In this document: piece by piece, positions 24,228 to 32,688 of the stretch
How the letters are laid out: the number at the start of each line of letters is the position of its first letter
How positions within the stretch are numbered: position 1 is the stretch's first letter
Assembly: GCA_004298435.1 (NCBI GenBank)
Contig: SCSF01000109.1
Location: forward strand, 1-54,952
Source of the DNA: Beijerinckiaceae bacterium
GTDB lineage: Bacteria; Pseudomonadota; Alphaproteobacteria; Rhizobiales; Beijerinckiaceae
Direction: 5' to 3'
Length of the DNA: 54,952 nucleotides
Translations under genes and position numbers: made by a program
Notes under the pieces: model-generated
The model's database searches: none
What the model saw: the letters and a program-made list of their open reading frames with translations, nothing else
Told to the model about the DNA's origin: nothing

Positions 24228-26834
24228 ATGGCCAGTCTGGATAAAACAACACAAGATCCGTTCGATCCGGAAGCCGAGCGCGAAACCATCGCGGCCGCGC
24301 TCGCCAGGCGCAGCAGGCGCGCGGCGCTGCTTGACCTCGTCATGTGCCCCAAGCTGCAACCAAAGGATTCGAAAGACGTCGCGATCGCGGCCGTCCCGCA
24401 CGGCGGCTATCTCGTCGATGCCCGGAAATCGCAGGTTCCGTTCTTTGAAGCTCTCGGGCTAAAGCCGAAAGGCATTTCCCGGCCGACCCCGGCCCGCGGC
24501 GAAACGCTCAAAACCACCACTCCGATCCAGGAGCAGGCGATCGCAGCCTTCCTTAAGGGCGATCTTGTTTCCTCCCCTGCTCTGATCCAATCGACGCTTT
24601 CGGGAAGCTCATTCGATTTTGCCGCGGATCGCCCGACGACGCTTACGATCGCTTCAGCCTTCGGACTAACGACCTCTGCCTACCACGCTGACGTCCGTCT
24701 TGATGTCCCGAATTTCCCCCGTGTCCTCGGGTTGGCAAGATTCGCAACCCGAAAAGTTCTCGACAAGCTCGCAGCTTCAACGCTCCAGGTCACGGCCCTT
24801 GAGAGTCCAGATGCTCTCCTCGTGCCACCCTTCCTGACTTACGCTGCTAAAACACGATCATTCTTGTTCGTCTCGCACCCGGATGCCGGCCTCGACGAAG
24901 TCCTCATCGCGGCGCAATTCCGGCCTGTCGGCGAAGCCTACTGGATCTCGGAGCAGCCGCTATCCGCCATGAGACTGAAGGCCTTCGCCGATCAGACGCT
25001 CGCAATCCTGCTCGAAACGATCTATGCGCGCTGGCCGTTCGCTCTCCGCAATGTCACGATCGACGTATTCTCGCAGATTGCCTCCACCCAAGGCGGCACG
25101 AAACCGACGCCCAGGAAGGCGACACAACCTCCACTCATCACCTATGACCGGACACTCGGCTCATTCCTCACGGAAGATCCGGCATTTGCACTGACGGCTG
25201 GGTTTGCGCCCCTGTCAGCCGACCAATCTCAAGCCGGAAAGACGGTTTTCAGCACAACCGATCTCTCAGTCGTTCTCGCACATCGCTCCGAATGCGACGA
25301 TGACGCCGAAGCGGAAATTCTGGCGCGGCTTGTCATCGCCGCAGTGAAGCCGGCGCTCCCCGACACATGGCTGCCGCCGGCGCCCGCACAGCCGTACGCC
25401 TATGATCCAGACCAGATCAACGCGATCCGGTTCGCCATGCGCGGCGAGAATATCCTGATCGGCGACGACATGGGTTTCGGCAAAAGCTTCGAAGCCGCTG
25501 GGATCATCGATTCAATCGCTGTTGAGATATTGGACCAAGGCCGGAAACGGCCACCCACGTTTCTCTATCTCCTGCCGGCCAAAGAGCGCGACAAGATCGG
25601 TACTCTCATGGCGGATGTCCCATCGACCCGCCTGCAGATCCGCCGTCTCGATAGCGAATACGACGGTAGCCATCCGGCAATCATGGCCGTCACGCCCGAC
25701 ACCCTTCTCGATCAGCCTAAGGACTGTCCCGGATTTGTTGTTGTCGCTTCTTATGAGAAGGCCGTCGATACCCCTGAGATCTTCTCGATCGTCTGGGACG
25801 GCATCCTGTTCGACGAATCTCACAAGATAAAAAACATCCAGTCCGGTATCGGAAAGACCCTCATCGGAACCAATCTCACGACAAACCTCAAAGCCGGAAA
25901 ATATGTCTGGATGTCAGGAACCCAGTTTACCGACACGATGACCGATTACTGGCCATTCCTGAAGGTTCTCCTTGCCAATGACGTCACACCCCTTAAGCGT
26001 TTCAAGGCTATTTACGCCTACGACAAGAAGGATCCGGAAAAATCTCCGGAAGCGCTCGCGCGGATTGCGCGGCTCTCCGAAGCTCTCGATTCGGGTGTCA
26101 GACTAAGACGCACCAAGGAAGAGAAGCGGCTGACGCCTGGCAAATATGCGCCTGAGATCGTGACAATCGAGATCGACGACCCCGAGATCGTTCTTGCGGC
26201 TCAGGAAGAAAGCGATCTTTACGATTCCTACCATGCTGTAGGAAGCCCGAAGGCAAAGACAGCCATCAAACACAAGATCAACGCGCTTCGCCGCAAGACC
26301 GGTGCAGCAAAACTTCCCGAGATCGCAAGAATTCTCGCAAGCGATGCCGCGAAGGCGCCGATCGTTGTTTTCGCCTACCACACCGATATCGCCGACGCCT
26401 TCGCCGCGCAGCTCGCCGCCGCGGCGCTCCCCAAGACCCTGCGGATCGCAACGATCCATGGCCGCAACGCCACGCCAGGCCAGCGCGCAAAGGTCGGACG
26501 CGACTTCCAGGCCGGTCTCTATGATGCGCTTATAACCACGATCGACGCCTCGGCTCTCGGCGGCGATTACACCTACTCCCGCGATGTCTCGATCATCGAG
26601 CTCGACTGGAAATGGTACAAGATTGCTCAGGCAATCGACCGCCTAGACCGGCGCGCCCAGATCGACCTCGTCCGCCAGCGCTATTTCGTCATCAAAAATT
26701 CCTTCGATGACGTCGTCGCACGCAACATGACCAGCAAATCACGCGTCGCAATCATCGCCAATGGCGACGACCGCCGCGCACTCAAGACGCCGCCACGGCC
26801 AGCGCCCGCCTATCCGCAATCCGCGCTCATCTGA
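24228..26834 (+). CDS. SNF2/SMARCAL1-like DNA translocase or helicase
   Basis: The 868-residue protein has a long unique N-terminal region of about 400 residues followed by an SF2 SNF2-type motor. Its motifs are GDDMGFGKSFEA near residue 415 (motif I), FDESHKIKN near 530 (motif II, DESH), WMSGTQFTDT (motif III), IATIHGRNATPGQRAK, LITTIDASALGGDYT (motif V) and IAQAIDRLDRRAQ near 805 (motif VI). Such motors translocate along double-stranded DNA, anneal strands or remodel bound proteins. It begins an operon with a methyltransferase 19 bases on and an SF1 helicase. The ATG at 24228 was taken; a TTG 24 bases earlier is an alternative. The N-terminal region has no recognised domain. Confidence 0.88.
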   Translation: MASLDKTTQDPFDPEAERETIAAALARRSRRAALLDLVMCPKLQPKDSKDVAIAAVPHGGYLVDARKSQVPFFEALGLKPKGISRPTPARGETLKTTTPIQEQAIAAFLKGDLVSSPALIQSTLSGSSFDFAADRPTTLTIASAFGLTTSAYHADVRLDVPNFPRVLGLARFATRKVLDKLAASTLQVTALESPDALLVPPFLTYAAKTRSFLFVSHPDAGLDEVLIAAQFRPVGEAYWISEQPLSAMRLKAFADQTLAILLETIYARWPFALRNVTIDVFSQIASTQGGTKPTPRKATQPPLITYDRTLGSFLTEDPAFALTAGFAPLSADQSQAGKTVFSTTDLSVVLAHRSECDDDAEAEILARLVIAAVKPALPDTWLPPAPAQPYAYDPDQINAIRFAMRGENILIGDDMGFGKSFEAAGIIDSIAVEILDQGRKRPPTFLYLLPAKERDKIGTLMADVPSTRLQIRRLDSEYDGSHPAIMAVTPDTLLDQPKDCPGFVVVASYEKAVDTPEIFSIVWDGILFDESHKIKNIQSGIGKTLIGTNLTTNLKAGKYVWMSGTQFTDTMTDYWPFLKVLLANDVTPLKRFKAIYAYDKKDPEKSPEALARIARLSEALDSGVRLRRTKEEKRLTPGKYAPEIVTIEIDDPEIVLAAQEESDLYDSYHAVGSPKAKTAIKHKINALRRKTGAAKLPEIARILASDAAKAPIVVFAYHTDIADAFAAQLAAAALPKTLRIATIHGRNATPGQRAKVGRDFQAGLYDALITTIDASALGGDYTYSRDVSIIELDWKWYKIAQAIDRLDRRAQIDLVRQRYFVIKNSFDDVVARNMTSKSRVAIIANGDDRRALKTPPRPAPAYPQSALI

Positions 26835-26853
26835 TCGAACAGGAACCCCGCCC

Positions 26854-27597
26854 ATGCTCGATAGCCTCGATACCGTCGATCTTGCTCAAAGCGTCCCACT
26901 CGGGAGCCTTGACCAATTCATCAAGCCTCAAAAACCGCGCAAGCGCCGCGCCAAGGGCGACGGCTATGAATTCTACCCGACGGAACTCTGGGTCACGCTC
27001 GCGCTCCTCGAACGCTTCTCGTTCCGCGGGCCGATTTGGGAATGCTGCTGCGGCGACGGCGAACTCGCATACGGCCTCCGTTTGCGCGGCTACGACGTTA
27101 TCGCAAGCGATCTTATCGATCGCGGCTACGGCACGCCGGGAATCGATTTCCTGACCAAACAGCCAAAACGCCCCTTCGGCTCGATCATCACCAATCCGCC
27201 CTACAAGGACGCTGCCGCCTTTGTTGCCCGCGCACGCCAGTTCCCCGGCGTCATGGTCGCCATGTATATGCCGCTCTCATTCTGTCAGGGCGCAAAGCGG
27301 ACCGAAAACTTCTGGCCAGTCGATCCGCCTGACCTCATCGTAACCGTCGCCGACCGTGCGACCATGTATCCGCGCGGCCAAGAAGGCGAAAACGCCGGGA
27401 TGATGGCGACGGCCTGGTACATCTGGGCCGGCGGCCCGCCGAAGCCCGGCTATGACCCCCGCATGAAATGGCTCCGCGGCGGCAGTCACAAACGTTACGC
27501 TGAGCCCACCAACGAAATCCGCAAAATCCTTCTGGAGCGATATGAAAACTTCTCGCCGGTCCCCTATCTTCGCGCCGTAGAGGAAGCCGCGGCGTGA
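26854..27597 (+). CDS. DNA methyltransferase-like protein with NPPY motif
   Basis: The 247-residue protein has a motif I-like CCCGDGELA at 64-72 (AdoMet binding), an acidic SDLIDRGYG with the next beta strand, and the catalytic NPPY at 114-117 typical of N6-adenine or N4-cytosine methyltransferases. The leading YEFYPTELWVTLALL resembles the Y-x-x-P-T-x-x-W phrase in phage and plasmid methyltransferases. It lacks an obvious target-recognition domain, so sequence specificity is unclear. GGAA precedes the ATG at 26854. The stop overlaps the next start (GTGA), so it is coupled to the SF1 helicase. Phage-type single-gene methyltransferases often protect DNA against restriction; a role in a defence system is also possible. 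Confidence 0.82.
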   Translation: MLDSLDTVDLAQSVPLGSLDQFIKPQKPRKRRAKGDGYEFYPTELWVTLALLERFSFRGPIWECCCGDGELAYGLRLRGYDVIASDLIDRGYGTPGIDFLTKQPKRPFGSIITNPPYKDAAAFVARARQFPGVMVAMYMPLSFCQGAKRTENFWPVDPPDLIVTVADRATMYPRGQEGENAGMMATAWYIWAGGPPKPGYDPRMKWLRGGSHKRYAEPTNEIRKILLERYENFSPVPYLRAVEEAAA

Positions 27598-29015
27598 ACA
27601 CCTCGCCCACGCAGTCCAGTGAGACTGTCGAAGACCCTTTCGAAGAGATCAAGCGTCATCCATACATTGCCGCCGCAACGACGGCAGCCGACCTCAATCT
27701 TCTTGTCGGTTTGACGCCGGAACAAGCCGCAGCCCTACGCTCGATGGCGTTCGGTCACGACACCGTCCTTTCGGGCGCCGGCGGCACCGGCAAATCCATG
27801 GTGATGACGCGCTGGCTTAATCATCTCAACGCCAGCGCCCCGGAAATTGACATCCACCTCATCTCTCTCACACCTGAAAAGATTCTTCCCGGCGCCACGG
27901 CCTTCCGTCACACGGAAATCCTCGAGGCGGCAAATCTCACTGCCACCTCTACCAGAAAGACAATCCTGGCGATCGACGAATACGGCCATCTCCCGGATAT
28001 CGACTTCGGGATTCTGGATGGCTACGATCAAATCATCGCAACGGGAGATCCCTACCAGGACTCAAGCCTCACCGGCGGCCGTGCGACACGCTTTGTCGCC
28101 TTCATCAAGGCGATCGGCGGCGACGCTCACATCCTGGATATCGCCTGGCGTGGTGCCGGCCTTCAGCAGACATCGACCATCGACGCCTACACCTACCGGA
28201 ACCAGCATGCCAGCATGCCTATCTACAAAAGGGAATATCTCGACATCCTGAAATATACCATGGCGAACGACGATCCTCTCGAAGTCGCCATGAAACTGCT
28301 TGCCCGGCTTGTCCGGAACAACCACCACAATTCCGATTTCACCTACTGGATCGCCCTGCGCAACCGGGACGTCATTGCGCAACTCAAGCGGCTCGCGCCA
28401 GCCTTTCCCTTCAACCCGAAGCGCAAATTAAAATTCACGATTATCGATCCCGTCGCGCTCCAGGGCCTCGAGACCGAAATTCTCCTCGTCTATGCCCCCG
28501 ACTTTGATCGGATCTGCACGAGCCCGCAATACGCTGCAAGGACCATCATCAACCTGCTCGGCAGGACTACAGACCATCTCGAAGTCATCTTCGCGAAGCC
28601 TGCGGACTCAGAGCTGTCACAAAAGGCCTATTTTTCGACTCTCCTCAAATGCGTCCTGCAATTCGAGATTCTTCCGACGCTCAGAACCACTGATCCCGAA
28701 ATCGCGGCTCTTGCCGACAAGATCAAGGCCCTCGGCCTCACCGTGATCCCACTCGGCAACGGCTACATGATCTATAAGCCGGAAATGAACAAACCCTCGA
28801 TCGTAGTTGCTCCGATCGATGATGCCGCCTCAGACGGGCAGATACTCACCCAGCTCTTCGACCAGGCCATACTCAAACAGCGCGGCTGGGCTGTTTCCCA
28901 TACCCTTAAGCCGGTACTCCCTTACTTCGAAACGAACATTCCCGTCATCAAGGGCCTTACCAGGCCAGTAAAACAATCGGCACACAAGCCGAAGCGCTTA
29001 ACAAAGACTGGATGA
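27594..29015 (+). CDS. SF1-type helicase with possible C-terminal nuclease-like domain
   Basis: Motifs of UvrD/RecD-like superfamily 1 helicases are visible: Walker A GAGGTGKS at 61-68, DE at 128-129 in LAIDEYGHL, motif III IIATGDPYQD at about 147-156, WRGAG near 182 and VALQGLETEILLV near 287 (motif V-like). The last 90 residues, with GNGYMIYKP, IVVAPIDD and LKQRGWAVSHTLKP, recall the end of PD-(D/E)XK or Vsr-like domains, but no full catalytic triad is clear. The gene starts on GTG inside the methyltransferase stop. At 473 residues it is shorter than UvrD, so accessory subdomains are reduced. The likely substrate is DNA, acting with the SNF2 motor upstream. Confidence 0.8.
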   Translation: MNTSPTQSSETVEDPFEEIKRHPYIAAATTAADLNLLVGLTPEQAAALRSMAFGHDTVLSGAGGTGKSMVMTRWLNHLNASAPEIDIHLISLTPEKILPGATAFRHTEILEAANLTATSTRKTILAIDEYGHLPDIDFGILDGYDQIIATGDPYQDSSLTGGRATRFVAFIKAIGGDAHILDIAWRGAGLQQTSTIDAYTYRNQHASMPIYKREYLDILKYTMANDDPLEVAMKLLARLVRNNHHNSDFTYWIALRNRDVIAQLKRLAPAFPFNPKRKLKFTIIDPVALQGLETEILLVYAPDFDRICTSPQYAARTIINLLGRTTDHLEVIFAKPADSELSQKAYFSTLLKCVLQFEILPTLRTTDPEIAALADKIKALGLTVIPLGNGYMIYKPEMNKPSIVVAPIDDAASDGQILTQLFDQAILKQRGWAVSHTLKPVLPYFETNIPVIKGLTRPVKQSAHKPKRLTKTG

Positions 29016-29079
29016 ACCTGTAGCTTCAGTCGAGATTCGCACGACACAAACACGCGATCCGACACGAAAGGCAGGTTCC

Positions 29080-29718
29080 ATGCTCACGCCAGAGATACTG
29101 AAAACGCTCCATCCAAGAGATCTCATACTCCTCTACGCTCTCCTCGTCCGGATCAACTCTTCCGCAGAAGCAGACGTCGATTACCATCGCGGCGAGATCA
29201 AGAGCCTCGCCGACACCGCTCCCGCGAAAGACCTTGTCGCCAAGCTCGGCGAGCATTGCGAAAACATCAAAAAGATTACCGAACGGACGCCGGCTATCAG
29301 CAACCTCATTGCCGAGGCAGAAGTTCTCCTCTCGGAACAGGAGATTGATGTTAAAGCGCCTGGCGGGCCAGTCGAAAGCATACTCGCAGAGTTTCACAGT
29401 ATGTTCGAACTGGATGACAGGCATCCGGATGATCACCGCGCCGGAGCCGCGGCAACTGGGGAGACAAGACTGATCGAGGATGATCTTCCTCTCGACGGCC
29501 AAAATAACAACCCCGTCGGCCGGCTGGACCCGCAATATGATGCTGCCCCCGGCAAAGATGATGACGACGCCGATGACGGTTTCGGTTTCGGCCGCAGAAC
29601 CATCACGCAGGAAGAACCTGCAGCCTCACATCATACCGACAATGGTGACACCCACGACCGCGGATACCACGGCACACCGCAATTCAGCAGGAACGGCGGC
29701 GGCCTCATTCGGACCTGA
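29080..29718 (+). CDS. Hypothetical acidic protein, 212 residues
   Basis: The N-terminal 115 residues are helical (LTPEILKTLHPRDLILLYALL). The rest is an acidic, Asp/Gly-rich and probably disordered tail ending GGGLIRT. AGGTTCC precedes the ATG. It is the last gene of the SNF2-methyltransferase-helicase operon and is followed by a strong terminator. It might be a partner or inhibitor of the enzymes above; no family is recognised. Confidence 0.65.
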   Translation: MLTPEILKTLHPRDLILLYALLVRINSSAEADVDYHRGEIKSLADTAPAKDLVAKLGEHCENIKKITERTPAISNLIAEAEVLLSEQEIDVKAPGGPVESILAEFHSMFELDDRHPDDHRAGAAATGETRLIEDDLPLDGQNNNPVGRLDPQYDAAPGKDDDDADDGFGFGRRTITQEEPAASHHTDNGDTHDRGYHGTPQFSRNGGGLIRT

Positions 29719-29743
29719 ACCAAACTGTCCATCGTACCAAAAG

Positions 29744-29773
29744 AAATGGCCGGATCAGATCCGGCCATTTTTC
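29744..29773 (+). terminator. Strong rho-independent terminator
   Basis: AAATGGCCGGATC at 29744-29756 is mirrored by GATCCGGCCATTT at 29758-29770, followed by further T residues. The stem is at least 11 base pairs and the flanking A and T runs make it function in both directions, serving the plus-strand operon and perhaps the minus-strand gene ending at 29813. Confidence 0.9.
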
Positions 29774-29812
29774 GTTCGCAAATTCTGAAATCTGAGATGC
29801 CGCGCTGACGAT

Positions 29813-30274
29813 CTACATTCGTTCACTCTTGAGTATGTACTCTAGGTACAACAGCGTCACGAGCAAAACTGCGCCAATCAGCAACAGCCCACAAACGACA
29901 AATCTCAAGAATGAGTCCGCGCTGCCGACCGGAATACGACCAAGCCAACGACCAGCGGCGAACACAATCAGCAACCCAATGTACGAAAGAACTCCACCGA
30001 ACGCTAAGATCGTATTTCCGAGCTCCCTCGCCTTATCCTCCGCTCCTGCGAACCAAATACCGACAAAGTCATCGACGACTGCCAATGCAATGCCGATAAC
30101 TCCCGCAAACAACAGCACTGCGGCACTGATCCACCCCGTCACCTCGGAGTAACCTTTCGCCGCAGGCCAAATCATCGCGGAAACCACAACGCAGACCGTC
30201 ATCAAGACGGCTAAAAAACCCGCCAATCCGAGGATACAATCGATCCGGTCCGTAGCCTTTTCAGACTCCAACAT
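29813..30274 (-). CDS. Four-helix membrane protein, 153 residues
   Basis: Four hydrophobic segments at about residues 12-36, 46-66, 84-107 and 121-147 fill most of the protein, with short polar loops and a basic C-terminus. AGGAGA lies just before the ATG at 30274. No conserved charged residue pattern inside the helices points to a transporter. I do not recognise the family. It is separated by about 100 bases from the ParA-like gene pair and may be monocistronic. Confidence 0.7.
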   Translation of the reverse strand: MLESEKATDRIDCILGLAGFLAVLMTVCVVVSAMIWPAAKGYSEVTGWISAAVLLFAGVIGIALAVVDDFVGIWFAGAEDKARELGNTILAFGGVLSYIGLLIVFAAGRWLGRIPVGSADSFLRFVVCGLLLIGAVLLVTLLYLEYILKSERM

Positions 30275-30373
30275 CGTCTCCTACTTACAAAATCCCATTA
30301 CCTGCGCTCAAACAGCGACCATCCGCCAACGACGCGTCTCAGCCTGAACGAGGAGTAGAATCTATTCCGACTC

Positions 30374-30676
30374 CTAATCCTCGCCTGCCTCGAACGAGGC
30401 AAGCGTAGAGAGTCCGCCGGACCGCGCAAATTCATCTGTCTTGGCGCGCTGCATCCGCAATGTCACGACCATCGACATGATCGCGATCCAATCCTTCTCC
30501 GGGAACTCCGCCAGGCCGTCACGAATGATCGCGTCGACGCTCTCGCAGCTCAAGGCAATCCCAAGCCCAAGCGCCTCGCTATCGTAAAGACGCTCAAGCG
30601 AGAGATCGATTGCAGACGCAGCTTCAGACAGCTTTTTCAGCCGCCCTTCTTGGGAGATGGCTTCTTCAGACTGCAT
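30374..30676 (-). CDS. Hypothetical protein, 100 residues, coupled to the ParA-like gene
   Basis: A small, mostly helical acidic protein with no signal or known motif. Its ATG lies inside the end of the ParA-like gene (11-base overlap), so both proteins are probably made in fixed ratio. By position it could be a partner of the ATPase, as ParB-like or adaptor proteins often are, yet it shows no HTH or CTPase motif of ParB. Confidence 0.65.
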   Translation of the reverse strand: MQSEEAISQEGRLKKLSEAASAIDLSLERLYDSEALGLGIALSCESVDAIIRDGLAEFPEKDWIAIMSMVVTLRMQRAKTDEFARSGGLSTLASFEAGED

Positions 30677-31619
30677 GGCGCGGCACTTCCCTGACGAGCT
30701 TCAAGGCAGAGCTCAACTTGTCCCTGGCCTGTTCAAGCCAGGCTTTCACATCTTCCAGTTCACGCGAGGCTTCAAAGAAATTGAGCCCGTACTGAGCGCC
30801 GATATCATCGACCGACTTGTCGAGCACAGACACCTTCGGCTCGTCGTTCTTCTCAAGCAGGCGCAACAAGCCGGCGTCACACCGGGAGAGCTTGATCACC
30901 GGGAACGTAAATTTCCTGGCCATAGCCCGGATTTCCAGCATCTCCGGCGTGTCGCGGAACCTCTCGAAAGATCCCTGGACTTCATTGCACAAAAATACGA
31001 TCCGCCTTACCGGAAACACGTCGCCGCGAGCGAGTTCGCGCGCGATCGACAAAGCATCGCCGATTGCCTGAGGCGAAGCCACGAACGGTATAACCAATTC
31101 CGCCGCAACGAGAGATTCCTTGCGCGAAAAGAAGTCGCCGACATGGCTGTCGCGCGCCCAGGAGATCATCGAATCGATCACGTTCGCGCCGAAATCCATC
31201 ACAACAGGAGACGCCTGACGTCCCCCTGCAATCTTCAGCCCGATCCCATCCCAGAATTTGCGGTAGACCTTCGGGTCACGCTTCATCTCCTCGGCCGACG
31301 GCCCGCACCCGACGTCATCCACATCATCGAATATCCGTCCGAGCTTCGATTTCTTCGAGGCTCCGACAGCTTCGACCGAATCCGCCGCAATCACCTGCCT
31401 CTCTTCCGTCAGCAGGGAGAGCAGGATTTCCGTGACCAGCGTCTTTCCCTGACCGCCCGTCCTGTTCCCAACCATAATCAGCGAACGACCCGCGGCTCCC
31501 CCGCCGATCGCAAACGGGCCAGTCGGCGTCTGCCACTGGAACTTCGCCGCATCATTCGATTCCGACGCCTCTGCGCCAGCACCACCCGACACATCATCGG
31601 ATTCCAAAACCCGAGTCAT
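30666..31619 (-). CDS. ParA/MinD-like ATPase with altered Walker A
   Basis: This 317-residue protein has a P-loop RTGGQGKTLVTE at about residues 53-64, close to the deviant ParA motif but with R-T where the signature lysine usually stands. A Walker A'-like VVMDFGANV follows, where the aspartate fits the family, and VIPFVASPQAI matches the ParA third-strand region. Such ATPases position plasmids, chromosomes or protein machines. The first 35 residues are polar and disordered. GGAG precedes the ATG. No ParB or centromere repeat is seen next to it; the coupled 100-residue gene downstream is the only candidate partner. A role in placing a secretion apparatus, as for ParA-like proteins of T4SS, is possible. 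Confidence 0.72.
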   Translation of the reverse strand: MTRVLESDDVSGGAGAEASESNDAAKFQWQTPTGPFAIGGGAAGRSLIMVGNRTGGQGKTLVTEILLSLLTEERQVIAADSVEAVGASKKSKLGRIFDDVDDVGCGPSAEEMKRDPKVYRKFWDGIGLKIAGGRQASPVVMDFGANVIDSMISWARDSHVGDFFSRKESLVAAELVIPFVASPQAIGDALSIARELARGDVFPVRRIVFLCNEVQGSFERFRDTPEMLEIRAMARKFTFPVIKLSRCDAGLLRLLEKNDEPKVSVLDKSVDDIGAQYGLNFFEASRELEDVKAWLEQARDKLSSALKLVREVPRHAV

Positions 31620-31775
31620 ACGTTAACTCCGCGATTATCGGCCTACAGCCTGAAACAAACGGCGAATCGCATCGCCACGATACGCCGACATTACGCCGAA
31701 ACGGCCTCTATAGACAGCGCCTTATGTCCGGATAAACACGGACCGCCTACGCCGGGATCACGTCAGACTGCCCGG
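31620..31775 (-). promoter_or_regulatory. Upstream region of the ParA-like gene with TTTATCCG and CTATAG
   Basis: Read on the minus strand, TTTATCCG (31736-31729) is followed 15 bases later by CTATAG (31713-31708), about 90 bases before the start at 31619. The pair resembles the one before the gene at 15179. It may be a promoter for the ParA-like operon. Confidence 0.35.
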
Positions 31776-32180
31776 CTATGCGGCAACCGGCACCAGCTTC
31801 GGCACATGAAAACTGCGCCCCAGAATGACGTCGCGCGGAAAGAAGGTGAATAGATAGTTTTCTTTCAATTCTCGTGTCGCTTCATCGAACAGGATGATGT
31901 CGCAATACAAAAAAGAATCGATCAGGCCCTGGCTTGCCAGCGCAACGCCTTCGAGCCTGAAAAAATCGACGACGGGATAACGATAGCCAACCAGCCCCTC
32001 GTTCAGTCCGCCGAAAACCATGCGGCCGCCCTGCTCAGGCCACATCACAAGATTCCAGCCGACAATATCCTCGAGCGCAGGACCCTTCCCGTAAATCCAG
32101 AACTGCGGCCAGCCGGATCCAATCACGAAATTATCGAGAGACACACGGAACTCAGGAATAGCGATAGGACATTTCGCCAT
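31776..32180 (-). CDS. Hypothetical protein, 134 residues
   Basis: A soluble protein rich in aromatic residues (GWPQFWIYGKGPALEDIVGW, VVDFFRLEGVALASQ) suggesting a beta-rich fold. It begins 2 bases after the stop of the preceding gene, so both are coupled. No family is recognised. Its C-terminus ends in a hydrophobic VPKLVPVAA. Confidence 0.62.
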   Translation of the reverse strand: MAKCPIAIPEFRVSLDNFVIGSGWPQFWIYGKGPALEDIVGWNLVMWPEQGGRMVFGGLNEGLVGYRYPVVDFFRLEGVALASQGLIDSFLYCDIILFDEATRELKENYLFTFFPRDVILGRSFHVPKLVPVAA

Positions 32181-32182
32181 GC

Positions 32183-32599
32183 TCAGCGCCCACCAAATCC
32201 ACGATCCAAATGCGATGCAGGCTGACGATAAGATCCCTGGATGCGCTGAAGCTTCGCACCACAGAAGCGCATAACCCTCGCGTAGATCGCCTGTCCTACA
32301 TCCGACTGAGGCTGCCGCAAATTGCGCTGGACATGCATGAGAAAAATCATCGCCTCACGGTCATTCCGCATCGGCTTGAAGGTCCCAACGCCAAAATCGA
32401 CCGCCGGCCCGCGATTGAGAAAATCAGGCCCTTCAAGGCCGGTAAAATGCTCATCCAGAGATGGGTCACGACCAAAAACACGGAACGAAGTTGCGAGAAT
32501 GACGTGGCTCTCAGGATCTTTTCTGTGCGCTTTTGCTTCCGCAGCGATCTTCGCCCACCGCGCTCTGATGCCCGTAATATTTTCGCTCGTAATCAGCAT
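32183..32599 (-). CDS. Hypothetical protein, 138 residues
   Basis: A soluble alpha/beta protein with no known motif. AGGT lies before the ATG at 32599. It is the first gene of a pair with the one at 31776-32180 and is separated from the upstream gene by a terminator-like hairpin at 32615-32644. No family is recognised. Confidence 0.6.
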   Translation of the reverse strand: MLITSENITGIRARWAKIAAEAKAHRKDPESHVILATSFRVFGRDPSLDEHFTGLEGPDFLNRGPAVDFGVGTFKPMRNDREAMIFLMHVQRNLRQPQSDVGQAIYARVMRFCGAKLQRIQGSYRQPASHLDRGFGGR

Positions 32600-32614
32600 C
32601 GTACCTGTTATCCG

Positions 32615-32644
32615 AAAAGCCCGACCTCGAAAGGCCAGGCTTTT
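32615..32644. terminator. Terminator-like hairpin with A/T runs on both sides
   Basis: AAAAGCCCGACC pairs with GGCCAGGCTTTT apart from mismatches in the middle, giving a hairpin with AAAA before and TTTT after. It is placed between the genes ending at 32689 and starting at 32599 on the minus strand. Confidence 0.65.
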
Positions 32645-32662
32645 GTTCTCGATTACGAAGGT

Positions 32663-32684
32663 GTCTCCGGCTCGCGCCGGAGAC
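32663..32684 (-). terminator. Nine-base-pair hairpin after the gene ending at 32689
   Basis: GTCTCCGGC at 32663-32671 is the exact reverse complement of GCCGGAGAC at 32676-32684, with a four-base loop. There is no U-tract on the minus strand, so it may protect the 3' end or assist the terminator that follows. Confidence 0.45.
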
Positions 32685-32688
32685 CCGA

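Noticed and set aside
30657-31853. Plus-strand frame of 398 codons
   Set aside because: Antisense to the ParA-like gene, which has recognisable motifs; the plus frame is rich in Arg and His without any domain.
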